A stretch of DNA of 64,000 nucleotides, taken from Conus ventricosus (taxonomy: Eukaryota > Mollusca > Gastropoda > Neogastropoda > Conidae). Where the stretch lies: positions 57,788,992 to 57,852,991 of the forward strand of contig CM031604.1 of NCBI GenBank assembly GCA_018398815.1, written 5' to 3'. Position 1 is the stretch's first letter, and every line of letters begins with the position of its first letter. This document shows positions 1 through 12,228 of the stretch, piece by piece. Made by a program: the position numbers and the translations under genes. Below the pieces are notes generated by a model. The model saw nothing but the letters and a program-made list of their open reading frames with translations, ran no database searches and was not told the origin of the DNA.

Positions 1-779
1 GAAGACGAACACCAAGAACATACGCGATCGCAATAACGCACATACCCACTGACAAATAATTGCACTACTAAAAGCAGTTTCTACTCTGTCACTCGCTCAT
101 TCATTCATTCTCTTTTCTTTACGGTTTTCCTTTCTTATTACTTATCCCTCTTTATCACTCTTTCGTTCATCGAACTTTCTCACTCTCTCGCCTGTCCACT
201 TCATTCCAGTTTTTTTTTTTTTAAACAGGACAACAGACGTGTTTTAAAATGGGATCGTGAATCCTAACACACATGACAAATACCAACACCATCTGATTTT
301 CTTTTCATGTTGAAAACAGGAACATGACTGCTGACCATTATGTAAAAAAAAAAAAAACAAAGAAAAATACACTAACTAAAATTAAGTAACATATAAAAAA
401 AAGCCCCGTAACTTTAATAAAGAAAGAGCCCGGATCAGTTACATGAAAATAAAGAAAAAAAGTGAAACAATCTTTAGCATGCCATCATTTGAAAATGATG
501 CCACTGTCAAGAACTGCGAAAGAATTGCTTTAAGAGGGGAGAAGGAAGGAAGAATGAGATGCAAAATACAATAAAGTGGTGGAAGGGGGGGCGGGGAGAA
601 CCAAGATGAGGAAGGAGAAGAAGGATGAGGGAGGAGGGCGTAGGGGAAGAATTTAAGAATCTTAAAAAGAATGGAAAAGAAAAATCCACCAGATACAATG
701 ACGTACAAAAATGCGAAGCTGTAAATCAGTAAAATGCGTTAAAAAGTACACTCAAGAACATACAATCATATATGTGTGA

Positions 780-788
780 GAAAGAGAG

Positions 789-827
<39 letters not shown>

Positions 828-892
828 GAGGGAGATTAGTGACATTAGACATTCAACATACATTTCCATCTCTCTCTCTCTCTCTCTCTCTC
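780..892. repeat. GA repeat facing a TC repeat (inverted pair)
   Basis: A GA-rich tract of about 50 bp (780-830) is followed after about 40 bp by a TC tract (869-892). The two arms are complementary and could pair. Confidence 0.9.
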
Positions 893-1322
893 CATAACAA
901 TAAGAAATAGCATCTATATTGCAACCAATTGTTTAACAGTATTGTGTACCTCTCAGAAATATATTTATTCCTTAGACAATAATTCCGTTTTCATTGGGGG
1001 GAATAAACAGTAACAAACAAGCAAGAAACACACAAAACGAAACACTGGTTCAAAAATGAACTGTAGGACTAACATAATTTCAAACCTCTTTTCACTCAGA
1101 ACACAGTTCTCTTCCTTTTCTCTCCACCATCACCTCCCCCCCCCCCCCCCCTTTTTTTTTTTCTCTTTTATTTTGGCTTGTTTTCTCGCATCTTGCATAT
1201 TTACTTATCAAGATTTCCAAACTATGCTGGACTTTCTGGCTTCTTTCCTTGATTGTAACAGAAATATGGTATTCTTTCAATATTTTGTTCTTTGTAATTT
1301 TTCAACACTGTTTGGACACGCA

Positions 1323-1411
1323 CACGCACACCACACACACACACACACACACACTTACTACAGACAGTCGCAGTAACACACACACACACACACACCCCAC
1401 ACACACACACA
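1323..1411. repeat. CA microsatellites
   Basis: Two CA tracts with a short unique spacer; a third lies at 1603-1637. They are simple repeats with no coding value. Confidence 0.95.
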
Positions 1412-1601
1412 ATGTAATTCTGTAATTAATGCATACTGGTAGCATAGCAGGACTAGAATACTTAGTGAAAACATGACTTTATGGTTAAGGAAAAAACAAA
1501 ACCAATTTAGAAACAAACGGCCATTGTCCAATCCACGAAGAGGAGAAAGCCATTTAAACCAAACGACGAATCAAAAAGAATCACGCCTTACAGTACCATC
1601 C

Positions 1602-1640
<39 letters not shown>

Positions 1641-2469
1641 CCCGGCCCGAGCATACTAGTAATATGTCCATCAGTCGCGCCATCGATGTCATAATTCTAC
1701 AATAATCCCGTCCACTTCATTCACAGAATATACAACCCGCAGAGCCAGTAAACAAGGCTGTACACGTCACCATTACTTGCATACAATCAGAAATGGTGTA
1801 CACTGAACTGTTTTCAGCTTCATTATCATTCAATTCAACCCCCCACAAGAATACAGCAAGAATGATCAATTTTATTTATACTTAAATGAAACAAAAAAAA
1901 ACAAAAAACGACGCACTGGTAAAAACCACCACAACAAAAACAACAACAAAAAACCGTTATTGAATCAACATCGATGATGCATAAATAATCAACTTTCAAA
2001 CCCAGTCGTCTCGCACACATCATTATCATTATCAACTGCCAAGCGACATGACACTGTTCGTCACATGATCGGAACCTGTTCTGACGTAACTGTCACGGCA
2101 GAGTTCCAATATGTTCGGCAGTCACGTGACGGCTTTTTTTTTTTTCCTCAAGAAGTTTCAAAGTATTCCATGGTTTGTCATGGAATACTGTCGCCCAGTA
2201 AGCAGTCTAATTTGGGGAGGGGTTGGGGGTGGGAGAATGAACGAACATAAATGACGCCAGCATCTGTTTAACTTTTGGCGATTGGTGGTGTTGTGTCTTT
2301 ACAGTCTAAGGCGAGCTGTTTCCAGACATCTCGGTCTGAACCTGTCAGTGTATGGCGCCCCCAAAATAGTATCTTAGCCATTCACTCTACGACTGAGGCG
2401 AACATTCCTTTTCGGCGTGCTAACAAATAATAACAATTATTATAATAATAACATTGATAATAAACATCT

Positions 2470-2669
2470 GTTATCATGTGATCCAATAAAGTAAGTCGAA
2501 AAAAAAACCCAACTGAGGCGTATTTTATTTTTCGCATGTTTATGTGATCCAATAAAGTAAGTCGAAAAAAAAACACCCAACTGAGACGTATTTTATTTTT
2601 CGTATGTTATCATGTGATCCAATAAAGTAAGTCGAAAAAAAAACCAACTGAGACGTATTTTATTTTTCA
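2470..2669. repeat. Three-copy 67-bp tandem repeat carrying poly(A)-signal words on both strands
   Basis: Three near-identical copies start near 2470, 2539 and 2606. Each contains ATGTGATCCAATAAAGTAAG, an A9 run, an AACTGAG(G/A)CG word and TATTTTATTTTT. Copies differ by only a few bases, so the array is fairly young. Each unit shows AATAAA on the plus strand and, through TTTATTTT, AATAAA on the minus strand. Confidence 0.9.
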
Positions 2670-3507
2670 TTCCTACCGTACGAGGGCAACGATGTACCTT
2701 TTGGTATTTGCCATATGTACGGGTAAAATCAAAAAAAAAAAAAAATAGCCATCATTTTGAAATGTCCCTCTCATGCGGCGAAAGACAGGGCGGGTGGAGG
2801 GAGGAGAAGAGACGGGAGGAGAAAGGGGGGACTCCGCGTTGCAGCCTTGAATGTTGGCAGTGCAGCAGTATGCAAGTTTCCGGTCACTTTGTAATGTACA
2901 ACTGTTCACCAATGTAACTGGAACAGCAAAATTCTACCTGCATATTGTATGCTTCAGCAATCGGCAGTGTTAAAGGTATACACTGAAGAAGGGGAGAGGG
3001 GAGGGATCCCAATAACGAACGTTTCGCAAAGTGTATTTTGGTTTTTGGCAGTGCTCACGGTGATCTCAAGACTTCACGGTAGCGCGACACCTTCACCCTT
3101 CTTGGGCAGCGATAGCGTTTCTAAAGCAAGTGCACGCACTATTGTTCTGCTTATTATAAGGCAGTATGTTTGGGGAGGGGGGGGGGGGGGGTGGAGGGAA
3201 CGGTAACAAAGCAAACAAAAAATTGTAATGAGTCGATTCGTTTGGTTTCTACATGTACAAATCAAGCACACAAAAAAAGGATCCGTACTCTTTTCTTCTT
3301 TTTCTCAAAGACACACAAACAGACGTGGGAGAAAACATTCTCTCCTTGAAGGAGGGAATGAAAATTAACATTCGTTCAACAGAGAGAGAGAGAAGAGAGA
3401 GAGAGAGAGATCTTGTACGGAGTAGCCACTATATACGCTTCGCTCCGTACGTACGAACCGAACCGACTGACGACGCTCGCGTGCTTGAAACAATTAGCCA
3501 AGTTTTC

Positions 3508-4120
3508 AGGGAGTCGGAGGAGAGTAAGAGAGGAAAGGTGGGAGGGGAAAGAGGAGAGGAAGAAGGAAGGCTGGGAGGGAGGGAGAGAGAGAGGAAAGGG
3601 GGAGGGAAAGAGAGAGGAAGGAGAAAGGCTGGAGGGGAAAGAGAGGAAGAAGGAAAGTCTGGAGGGGAAGAGGAGGGAGAGAGGAAGGCTGGGGGGGAAA
3701 GGGAGAGGAAGAGAGGAGGTGGGAGGGGAAAGAGGAGAGTAGAGAGGAAAGGGGGAGGGAAGAGGAGAGTAAGAGAGGAAAGGGTGGAGGGGAAGGGAGT
3801 ATAAGAGAGGAAAGTGGGAGGGGAAAGAGGAGAGGAGAGAGGAAAGTGCGGCAGGGGGAGAGGAGAGTAGAAGGAAGGGTGGGGGAAAGAGAATGGAAAG
3901 AGGGCCTGGGAGGAAAGGAGGGAAGAGAGGAAGGTGGGAGGGAAGAGGAGGAAGAGAGGAAAGGTTAGGCGAATGAGAGGAGAGAGAAGGTGGGAGGAAA
4001 GAGGGAGGAGAGGAAAGGGAAGGGTGGGGAAGAGGAGGTAAAGGGTGGAGGAAAAGAGGAAGAAAGGTGGAGGAGAGGAATGAGGTCGAAGAAGGAAAGA
4101 GAAGGTGGGGAAAGGTATCG
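3508..4120. repeat. About 600 bp of nearly pure polypurine on the plus strand
   Basis: The plus strand is almost all A and G. It is built from degenerate words such as GAGGAAAGG, TGGGAGGGGAAAGAGGAG and GTAAGAGAGG, repeated at irregular spacing. The long open frames on both strands here (Glu/Arg/Gly-rich on one, Pro/Ser/Leu-rich on the other) are by-products of the composition. Such tracts can form triplex (H-DNA). Confidence 0.92.
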
Positions 4121-4148
4121 CTGCTTTTTTCCAAATTCAATTCTGTCA

Positions 4149-4193
4149 GAGGGGGGGGGGGGGGGGGGGGGGCGGGGAGGGGGGGGGGGGGGG
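4149..4193. repeat. Poly(G) tract
   Basis: A run of G broken by single C and A bases, a few tens of bases after the polypurine tract. It could form G-quadruplex. Confidence 0.9.
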
Positions 4194-5183
4194 CGTCGGT
4201 GGCCTGGAGGTTGCTGCGGGTCGGAGCAGGCGTCGTCACGTGGCCGAGCCGGTGGTGTAGATGTGGACCGTACCGTCTTAGCCTTTTGCACAAGGCCACG
4301 TGTCAGAACCTGAGTCTGTCGAGGAGCGAGCTGTCCCATGCGGCGCGCGAGCCTAATCTTCCTATCCGTTTTGCGAGTCCTCTGTGGTCACTTCGACGAT
4401 GTGACCGACTTACTTGCACGTGAAAGTCGCACACACCTCTCCTCGAGGGGGGGGGGGGGGGGGACAGAGTTTTGTGCTCTTTGACATATGCTGTAGCTGT
4501 CACTTGAAGAGGAAAAGCATTGTGGTCAGTCTGGGCCGTGAGAAAGTTTTGTAAGGGTGGCCGTGATTGGCCGGTTACGTAGTGGCAAAGGAGGAAAGGA
4601 GGGAAACGAATGGTGTGAGGGATGTGGGACAGAAGGGGTGGGGGGATGGGGTGGGGGAAAATCGGTGTCCGTCTGCCGATGCTATCTCCGGCGGAGAGTA
4701 ATTCAACTTGAAAATGGGGGGCTCATCTTCAGGTGAAACGGTCTGAAGAGAGAGAGAGAGAGAGAGAGAGAGGTCAAATGTACGGACGGTCTTGAAGAAA
4801 AGAGCCCCGTCTCCCCGCCCCCCCCCCTCCACCCCTCCCCCCACCTTCGGATTGTGCCGACGAGGGAAGGTCTGTAACTCTTGGATAACCCGGGACAAGT
4901 GTAAATACAGGCTTGACACCCCAGAGGGATCCAATCTGTGCCTCCTTCATCAGTTGGGGGACCATGTTTAGAACGATCCAGTGTCATTCCAACTCCGCGG
5001 CAAGGGGAAAGACTGGCAAGAAGTAAACGAGTCTCTAGGAGTATACCTGCGGGCGATCTGTCCATGCATCTGCCAAGGGACTCGACCTCTGTTCTGATAA
5101 ATGGCTGGTGGATTCTTCGTGTGCCACTGTTCTCAAAGGAAAACGCTCCCAATGCCGTGCGCTGCTCTTGTTTTAACTAAAAT

Positions 5184-5219
<36 letters not shown>

Positions 5220-8154
5220 GTGGTGGTGATGTCAACCAGAGAGTAAAAAAGTTCTTTCTTCCAATCAGAATATACTATTATTTTGGAGTGCAAGGGGGGT
5301 GGGGGAGAAGCGGTGAGAACAACGGTCGAATATAATGGGGAAAATAGTATTCTCTTTGACTTCTGGTGGTTAACGATTACATTCGTTTTTTGGTTTTTTT
5401 TTTTTTGTTCTGAAGATGTGGTGGATGTTGAACGGAAAGAGGCTGAATTAGAACGCTGTTTCTGTGCCGTCCTTTTTCGCTCTCTGTGACTTTGATTTAC
5501 ACAAACAGGAACATTATGACCGGCCACGTGATTCGCCGATTTCTATAATCGTCCTTGTGATTGGTGGGAAGAGCTGTCGGCATTCTGATGAACCAGGTAA
5601 TAACAAATAAAGAAGGTAATTCTTATCCCAGTGGTGAAATCGTTACATGGACATGCCCGTAATTATAAACTGAAGCTGCTTTTACGATACTCGGTTGCCC
5701 ACTACTTGTTTTCACAACTTTCGAATAATTTCCCCACAGTTACCTTATCTTCCAATGTAATCCACGACCAAAACACTATACCACCTTGGGCTCCTGTCTG
5801 CGAGACAAAATACTGGTTGATAATAATTCCTACTAATAAACCAAGTACCTAAAGACAAAGAAAATGTTGCGCATAATCAGAGATCAGTTACAATTCAGCA
5901 AAGTATAACGCTCCTCCCCTCCCCAGTCCAAGCACCGTTGCTTTTTTGTGTGTAGAGGGCGCGGGCATGGAAATGGCGAAGTTGGAGGGCAGTGGGTGTA
6001 ACAAAATGTTAAAGCCTTTGCATTCCATCTAAGGCAAGTGCGACTAAAACAAGCGAGGTGACCCACACTAGGGAAACTGTACACCCCAGTCTCCTCCCCT
6101 CCTGGCTTCACGCTCCACACTCATGAAGTGTCTTCCACAAATCCCGAAGAACAACAAGTCTCGGCAACCCCCCTTTCCCCCACCTCCCCCATTTTTTTTG
6201 GTGGGTGGGGAGTCAAGGTGGTGGTGGTGGAGGTCTGTCCCCTCTCCTATTACTTCAAGATTTTGTCTCCCTCTTTGCCTGGTGTGTACTGCGGGTACCC
6301 CCGCCAAGGGGTGGAATGGGGACCAGCAAGACGGGAAGAGCGAGCGCGCGACCATCCCGAACCACCACCCTCTTCACCCCCACCTTTCTCTCCTCTCTCC
6401 CCCTCTTTCTCTTCTCTCATTTTAAAAATACATGCTTGATAAAACTCGCTTCTTATGTTAACAATGGTAGTCTAAACGAGTCAACAAAATGGCGGAAACC
6501 CAAAAATGAGATACATGAAAAAAAAAGAAGAGAAAAAACAAACAAACAAAAAAATGAACAAACACGCAACTTGAACACAGATTGACCGCATTAAGCAAAC
6601 AAACGGAGGGCGGGGGTACTAAGCCAATTTCGCGGAAAGGGCGCGAAACATCGACCTGAATGCAATTCTCCTTTGGACTCGAGAGAAATGACGACACCGC
6701 TGTAACCCCGCGATATCAATAATTTATGCCTTATCTTTTCTATCGGCGCCGTTACGTTTAAGACAGAGACCGGAATCCGACACGCAATGGTCGCAAAACA
6801 TAAAACAAAAAAAGCTTCAAAATAAAGGCAAGCGACTAGTAATATGCTCATTCTTGGCAATGTTTGGGCAACGGAGAATATGAAAAGTCTTGTATGCTAA
6901 TTTTAGCGCCATGACTGAAACCAAGAAAAGGACATCGATTAAACGATTAAAAAAAAATTCTCTGCATTTATCGTAGTTGCGATTAAAAAAAACAATCCGT
7001 TTCAAAATAGGACAATGTAAAGGCACAACACCACCACCCTTGAAACATAAACACACACATTTAAGAAAAAACGGGCAGGACTGGGGAGGATGAAATGTAC
7101 CTCATCAGCTGTTGCGTTTTCTAAAGGAAACGTTTCAGAAACGGCAGCAATAAACAGTTTATAACTAATTTGATTCTGTTAATGAAAATCGTTCACAAAG
7201 TAAAACTGTATAACAAACGGCCAATAAACAATTTTTGAAAACATTCTTCAGAATTTTTTGTTCTCGCAGTTTAACGTCCGAGGTTTTTGTTGCGCAGTTA
7301 CAATCTCAACAGTCATTCTGCAGCATCGTGTCTTTCTTGCCCATTTTGTGTCGCCCGGCAAGTCTCGGATATCTTTCTGTGGAGTAGGGGTTAGCCCCCC
7401 CCCCCCCCCCCCCCCTCTCCCCCCTTGATAGAAAACTCTGACACACACAGCACATGGTATAATTTCTTTTGCCATTTCATTTCATTCGACTTGAATTGGA
7501 TTACAAAATCTATTTGGATACGTTTTTCTCCAATATTCACCGTGTTGATTCTCTTGGACTACCTAATAAAAAAAAAAATGATAATAATATAATAATAGAA
7601 AAAAAATTGGCTATATTGCCTTGTGTTTTGTAGCACTGTTAGTTCAGACCTTTCATTTCCAAGGTTGGTTTTTAGTTCTGTTGTTGTACGAAAACTAATA
7701 TTCATTTAAAAAAACAACAACAACAAAGTAAAACCCTGGTAGGAATGAAAACACGAGAATAATATCATTTCAACTATTACAAATTCACACCGCTTGTTGC
7801 TGTGTGTCTAGTCAGAATGCCACCGAATCATTCCCATACACTATGTGAACAAAGCATGCATCCACTGGCGGATTGATTACACGTACATTGCACACACACA
7901 AATAAAAATGAAGTCCGGTTCCAATCACTTAATGTGAATTAGTAGGCCTATATACAAACCATGAAACGCACGATTCGTCTACGCAGACATGGACAGCGAT
8001 TGATCTAAATGCATGAGCGATAAACCATACCTGGCCGCCACTGACAGAACAGACGTTAAATGAAACAACAGAACAAAGCGGATGTCGCTGCCGATCACAA
8101 ACAAACGCTTGTGGGGTGGGGTCAACCCCATTTTCTGTCCAGAGCAGATTTCAC

Positions 8155-8253
8155 TGACGTACTTCTTGGTCAGTGACGTCCTCCTTTGCCTAATCCGCTT
8201 TCTGACGTCACACCAAGCCCGAACGACCACCACAATGTCACTTCTAATGACGT
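8155..8253. promoter_or_regulatory. Cluster of four TGACGT (CRE/ATF-like) sites
   Basis: TGACGT occurs at 8155, 8174, 8203 (full TGACGTCA) and 8248 within about 100 bp, the last followed by TATAAATA. Another full TGACGTCA is at 9216. The words match CREB/ATF sites. They lie about 1.1 kb past the GATA stop, so their target is unknown. Function is inferred from motif density only. Confidence 0.4.
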
Positions 8254-8599
8254 TATAAATATGTCTTCTCTCAGTTCAATGCGCTTTTTTTGTGTTTTTG
8301 TTTTTGTTTTTCTTTTAGGGTTATGTTTTAAAGGTTCACTCGGCCCTATTCATCATTACACGCCAGTCACGGTGTCCTTGTCACCAAGCAGCGTTCATAA
8401 TGGCAGTATCGGCGACAAACGGGAAACCCACACGCTGAAAACTGGAAGCAGACCGCGTGGAAGCGTCTCCCCTCCCAGCCGGTCCAATGGACAAGCCGCA
8501 CTGTCCAGAAGCGAAGGAGGTTCAGGTTCGCTTTTGTGTCTCGAAACACTGGGAGTCTTTGTGCTTTGGTATCATGATTTTCCAGTGCGCAACTTGAGG

Positions 8600-8602
<3 letters not shown>

Positions 8603-8634
<32 letters not shown>
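8603..8634. repeat. Poly(G), 32 bases
   Basis: An unbroken G run in otherwise mixed sequence. Confidence 0.95.
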
Positions 8635-9279
8635 CGATTGCTTGAATTTCCAAGCGAGGTTATGCTCTGGAGACGAAGAACCAGAGAAAAATCGAATCGC
8701 CTTGATTCGAGAGTCACACCGAACGATGACGAGTGCAGCAACAGCTCGCCTCGTTTCACAGTGATCTGGCCGCAGCAGTGTTTGGGGCTTCATCGTTGAA
8801 TGTCCTTTGCTTCTCACAGCTTTTTGAATATACTACCCACACGTTGTTTGGTTTGGTAACGTTTTTCCTGCGTCAGAACGAGACACTCCCGCTCGAAGAC
8901 GTGCTGCTCTGTCAGTGGTATTGTCAACAATTAATCGGTCGTCATATACCCGCGTTTAAAAAAAAAAAAGGAAAAAAAAAATTAAATGGCAACATTTAGG
9001 GTGGGGTGGGGGGAGGGGGGACCCGAGTAGAATGTTCACAGATGCCTCAGTACAATCAAAACAAACTGACGAACTGTCCCCGGCCCATTCCCAATCATCC
9101 ACCTTTTCCACGCCCGCCTTCCTACCACCCCTACCCACCATAACGTCATCAACGGCAGGACACCTCGGGCAGACCCATTCACGCCGACAGTTCCCCCCCC
9201 CCCCCCCCTTCAAAATGACGTCACATAAACGCTATGAACCCAGTCCTTCGTGATGACGCCATCTCGACTCCCGTCACTT

Positions 9280-9792
9280 TCACGCCATGGCGCCCACCAT
9301 GTTGGTGGTGGAGAGGTTGAGGCCGGAGGAGGTGGGAAGGAGGGCTGCAGCGGCGACTGGAAGTTGTTGCTGGTGGACAGGTTCAACCCGACGTGGAGAT
9401 GTTGGGGATGCCGCTGAAGGAGCCCGGGAACGAGCTCTGCAAGGACGACTGGAAGTTGTTGAAGCCGCCGCCCATGCCCAGCCCGCCTCCCAGCGACCCC
9501 ATCTGCGCGGCGGCGTGGTGGTGCGCGGCGGCGCTGTGGTGGTGGTGCGGGTGCGACCCCGCGTGGGTGAGGTAGCCCCCTCCCATGGACCCGAACCCTT
9601 GCGAGGTCATGAGGGGGACATGGAGTGGTGCATGGCCGGGTTGAAGTTGGGCGAGGCGAAGTTAGAGAAGGGCTTGTCGCGCAGGAGGTCCATGGCGCCC
9701 ATGCCCCCTTTGCCCTTCTTCTTGGACTTGGTGGACATCTTGCGGTTGCGGGTCTGGATCCCGTCCTTCTTCATCGTCAAGGGGCGTGGCAC
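9280..9792 (-). CDS. GATA2/3-like: GATA1/2/3-class transcription factor, terminal exon (basic tail and C-terminus), three frame breaks
   Basis: On the minus strand a pyrimidine tract ending AAACAG leads into VPRPLTMKKDGIQTRNRKMS, the basic tail after the C-finger, then a Lys-rich stretch (KSKKKGKG). As written the frame stops at 9607-9609, after SMSPS. Coding signal continues in the next frame (about 9610 to 9383) with a Gly/Met stretch, a His/Ala-rich stretch and an NNFQSSLQ segment, then shifts at 9387-9389 and again near 9340. The last frame ends SGLNLSTTNMVGAMA and a stop at 9280-9282; vertebrate GATA2/3 end in a similar MVTAMG. Each break is one missing base, in CCCCC, GGG and CCC, and the three sum to one codon, so the start and end frames agree. 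Assembly error is the simplest reading. A truncated protein is the alternative. The PRPL wording where NRPL is usual is noted separately. Confidence 0.88.
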
Positions 9793-11175
9793 CTGTTTCA
9801 GTTGGGGGGAGAAAGAAAAACAGGATTTGAGAAATGTGGGACACCGCATTAGAGTTAAAATGTATGCGTGTGTGGTTATCTTTTCCTGCTGTGTCCCCCC
9901 CCCCCCCCTCCACCACCCACCACACCCACACCCACACACACACACCCACACACGGGAAAAGAGTCGTGCACGTATTTGCAGGGGAAAAACACCAGACAAG
10001 TTACTAGCACATAACACAATGATTATGATGTTGGTTACACAATATATCCACCAAGATATAAGTTGCCGATTTTTTTCATGTGTAACCGAAGAGTATTTCC
10101 TGTGTTTTTTTTTTTTAAATCGCCCTTGATCAATACATAAAAAAAAAATTTTTCTCCATATACATGGTTCACTTAAGAGTGAAAGGTATTCAATACAGAC
10201 ACACGAGTTAAGGAAGAGGGGATGCCTTCTGTTAAGGCCTTCTGCTGTCTGTGCCTCAAGTTTCTTCCTACTTCGTACGTAAAAACATAGTTTCTGCATG
10301 CCTGCATGAAATTAATACGTATTATTTTGGGATAAATTTATGTGTGGAATGGGGTTCTGGTTTTGCTTGTTTTGATTTTAAATAATCAACCTTAACATGG
10401 GTGGAAAAAGATTACTATGACATTTTCAAGGAAAGGGGAAATCCGTAAGATGTAACATGTCTCTCACCTCTAAAACGCAGCTCTGTGTGTGTGTGTGTGT
10501 GTGTGGGGGGGGGGGGGGGGTAACCTACCGACGTTAAGATATGCATGCCTTAATTCCCAACACGGCCTTAGGGAACGACTGAACTATAGACAGCAAGCCC
10601 AAAGAGAGTAATGAAAAACGAAATAATCCAAGAGAATTAACCACGAAACGGAGACTAATTGTACCTGATTGTGTACAATGATAAGAGGACACGCGCTTAG
10701 CTTATACTGAAAATTAAACTTAACAGCATACGACCCTTTGCAGACTATACCAGAATCTATAACCCCTCTCCATCTCTGAGAAAACTGGCACTTTTTAATC
10801 TGTTAATCCATAATGCACCACTTTTGAAGACTGATACAAGAATAGCAAGCGTTGTGCCTAAACGTCGACAAACCTGGTGAATAAACCTCACAAGTTCTAC
10901 TGATTGTCTTTGATGCCATTTTCAACTCAGCATCTATACCCCGAACTTCCTACCCATGCATGTCACATGTGGCGAACACATGACACGGACAAGAAGCGGA
11001 ACCGGTACCGCCAAATCAAACAGCGAAAAAATTCGGGCCGAAGCACATCGCGACAACAACCCAATTATTAGCCCCCTTCAACTCTTCGCCGAAACCTCTA
11101 GTCAAACAAGTGTCACTCCAGAGACACGCCGCGCGCGCGCGCGCACACACTTCCGGATGTTGTCGTCCACGGCCG

Positions 11176-11200
11176 AGACGTCATCACGTGACGTCATCGT
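11176..11200. promoter_or_regulatory. Overlapping CRE and E-box words
   Basis: Two GACGTCATC words flank and overlap a TCACGTGA E-box (11184-11191), and TGACGTCA lies at 11189-11196, all in 25 bp. The arrangement is suggestive of a bZIP/bHLH binding site in the last intron, about 1.4 kb before the terminal exon. There is no direct evidence of activity. Confidence 0.4.
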
Positions 11201-12153
11201 GAGGTTCTCCCCCCCCCCCCCCCAAATCAGGTGAAGGGCGACACGAGCCCGCAACGTGATCGTCGACGGCCTGAGTGCCAGAGCAGAGCAGGGCGACATG
11301 GGAGAGTTGAAGAGGGTAGTCGGACTAATTACGACTTCCTCCCAGCCTGAGAAAGATGGCCCAAGTGGCTTGCATACACGATGTCAGCAAGGCAAGGAGA
11401 TAATGGAGGGTAAGCAGAGACGGCGGAAAAGCAGAGGAAGAGGGGAAGAAGAGGGTGGAATGGAGGTGAGGGGACACGTGTAGTTCTAAAGAGTGAAAAT
11501 TGACGACAGATGCTCACACTGAAACAAGTGGAAGCGATCAGCTCCGTGTGTGCGTGCGCACCCTCCCACCCCCCCCCCCCCCCCCCTCTCTTTCTTTCCG
11601 TCTCTCTCTCTCTCTTTCTCATTTCAACATGTCACATGTCACACATATGGAACACACTCGTGTCACTCAAATCATCTCAAAACTAGTGCGTGCAGCCCTA
11701 GAAAGCTAAAGTAAGAATGCTCCGATTGTCGTTAGTGGGTTGGGGTGTGCTCCCTCGTTTGGTACATCGGAGGTGTTTGGAAACTTAGACACAGCTATGG
11801 AAGATAGTAATAAATTAAACAAACACAACACACACGATTTGTTCACTTTTTTCCAACCTCTACTCTTGTGTGTGTGTGTGTGTGTGTTCCAAATGAAATG
11901 GGGTCTTTTCTGCAGTGCATTGCCCGCAGCACGTTCGTCTCTCCCTACCCCCGTCTTGTTTTCCTTGTGCCGTTACGTAATACGTGCGCGTGTGTGTGTG
12001 TGCCCGCAGGTACCCCTCTACCCTCACTAAACAGCTCTTTTACCCACACTTTTTTTTATTCTCTCCCCTTCTGCGTACACCCCTCTCCTCTGCTTTGAAC
12101 AGCACACCCTCACCCCCATCCACCCAAACGCGGCCCAATTATGCGGGTTAAGT

Positions 12154-12228
12154 TGACGTCAGTCGCCATTTCCTCCGGCGTTCCTTGTTCCGCGACGCAC
12201 GTGCATGCTTCTCGTGCCACATTTGCAT
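12154..12228. promoter_or_regulatory. CpG-rich segment with CRE and octamer words
   Basis: A full TGACGTCA at 12154-12161 and an octamer-like ATTTGCAT at 12221-12228 lie in a CpG-rich stretch of about 300 bp (12130-12420). It is a candidate intronic element, from motifs only. Confidence 0.3.

Larger units (their letters stand above)
1..9279. other. 3' flank (possibly 3' UTR) of the GATA gene; no other gene recognised
   Basis: This lies downstream of the GATA stop codon. AT-rich stretches with poly(A)/poly(T) alternate with GA, CA and G/C runs. Open frames here are low-complexity or short. No AATAAA on the minus strand was found close to the stop; the first clear ones seen going downstream are in the tandem repeat near 2.5-2.7 kb. 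The 3' end of the transcript is therefore not fixed. No homologue of a neighbouring gene was recognised. Confidence 0.6.

Noticed and set aside
3376..4299. 307-codon Pro/Ser/Leu-rich frame on the minus strand and Glu/Arg/Gly-rich frames on the plus strand
   Set aside because: They are entirely produced by the polypurine tract and have no domain or varied composition.
9287..10129. 280-codon plus-strand frame
   Set aside because: It is antisense to the GATA terminal exon and its intron edge; the coding signal is on the minus strand.
9607..10299. 230-codon minus-strand frame running into the GATA terminal exon
   Set aside because: Everything above 9792 is intron: a good acceptor lies there and the part above has no GATA similarity.
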